A DNA stretch of 64,000 bases from Bacillus sp. BP-3 (GTDB lineage: Bacteria > Bacillota > Bacilli > Bacillales > Bacillaceae_G), in the NCBI RefSeq assembly GCF_028401955.1, contig NZ_JAQOTJ010000001.1:467138-531137 (forward strand), written 5' to 3'. The notes beneath the pieces were generated by a model. The model did not search any database. It had not been told where the DNA came from and saw nothing but the letters and a program-made list of their open reading frames with translations. Below are positions 63,720 to 64,000 of the stretch, piece after piece (position 1 is the first letter of the stretch; each line of letters starts with the position of its first letter). Made by a program: the position numbers and the translations under genes.

Positions 63720-64000
63720 AGATAAAAGGTTGAAGAAAGCAAGGAATTACGCTTTGGAAAAAGTGGGGAAGGGCGCTGATTGCTTCTATGTATGGATAGA
63801 TGCCCTCATATTGGTTTGAAACAAAGTTGAACTGTTTTGAAATTCTCTAAAATATATAAAGTCATAAAAAATAAAGGGGGGGCACATATTAGTTATGTCT
63901 AATATGTAATGTCCTTTCTTATTTAACTAAAGCACCCGTTATTTTAAGTACATTTATTCACAATTCTCTTCTTTTAAACAAATTTCGATGAATGCAAAAA
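63720..64000 (+). repeat. degenerate family 2 repeat (copy 6) and terminal gap
   Basis: Around 63765-63830, GGAAGGGCGCTGATTGCTTC, TATGTATGGATAGATGCCC and AAAGTTGAACTGTTTT follow the order of family 2 (TGACCGCTTCTATGCATAG, CCAGATGCT). Further on, ACATATTAG (63884-63892) and CTAATATGT (63899-63907) form a perfect inverted repeat. No gene is seen up to the window end. Confidence 0.45.

Noticed and set aside
1-64000. CRISPR arrays, tRNA or rRNA genes, insertion sequences, prophage genes
   Set aside because: No regular direct repeats with spacers, no cloverleaf or ribosomal sequence, and no transposase, integrase or phage structural frames were seen.

Overview
The window reads as chromosomal core DNA of the Bacillus cereus group. 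The base composition is AT-rich, Shine-Dalgarno sites are strong, GTG and TTG starts are common, and biotin is made by a bioADFHCB operon with bioC and bioH rather than bioW/bioI. Many genes match B. subtilis yqi/yqj/yqk genes in product and order. Two families of dispersed short repeats resemble the bcr-type elements described in this group. The species is not fixed by sequence alone. No rRNA, tRNA, insertion sequence, prophage or CRISPR array was seen.

Layout. 1-7.7 kb: the end of ptb, then bcd-buk-lpdV-bkdAA-bkdAB-bkdB, which degrade branched-chain amino acids to acyl-CoA, acyl-phosphate and fatty acids. 7.9-14.9 kb: a DUF421 membrane protein, a Nudix hydrolase, yjdF behind its own riboswitch, bacilliredoxin BrxB, an ArgR-controlled arginine-type ABC transporter, YqjA, an L,D-transpeptidase, a small membrane protein and a 30-residue Prli42 gene. 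15.4-26.2 kb: peptidase YqjE, metallo-beta-lactamase-fold hydrolases, SOS-controlled dinB, RNase Z, serine dehydratase sdaAB-sdaAA, proline synthesis gene proI, and a YqjP/YqjQ pair. 26.3-28.5 kb: a minus-strand cassette of ECF-type sigma factor, PadR-like regulator and SEDS membrane protein. 29-34.6 kb: YqzH and argCJBDF with an ArgR box and a clear promoter. 34.7-40.4 kb: DUF2062 protein, tyrosine-rich mini-protein, MarR regulator, SGNH hydrolase, a wall-anchored LPNTG nucleotidase, a decayed NhaC antiporter and a small secreted protein. 40.5-46.3 kb: the BirA-controlled biotin operon. 46.5-51 kb: a second small secreted protein, then the minus-strand ribD-ribE-ribBA-ribH operon behind an FMN riboswitch. 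51.2-64 kb: a crcB pair, CDGSH protein, YqkC-like protein, beta-lactamase-fold protein, lipoprotein, YqkD-like hydrolase, a GerN/GerT-type antiporter, LacI regulator, alpha/beta hydrolase, a two-domain DNA-binding protein, a secreted 5'-nucleotidase, YqkK-like protein, GrpB protein and a quinone oxidoreductase.

How the parts fit. Most of the window is ordinary metabolism with readable control: arginine synthesis and uptake share ArgR-type boxes, biotin has a BirA operator, riboflavin an FMN riboswitch, yjdF its own riboswitch and dinB a LexA box. The least explained items are: a repeat family whose four clear copies all sit, in the same orientation, at the 3' ends of genes (and supply the stop codon for two of them); two small secreted proteins sharing an EGK motif on either side of the biotin operon; the sigma/PadR/SEDS cassette; and a protein joining a helix-turn-helix to a ribbon-helix-helix domain. 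No wholly new system is proven here.
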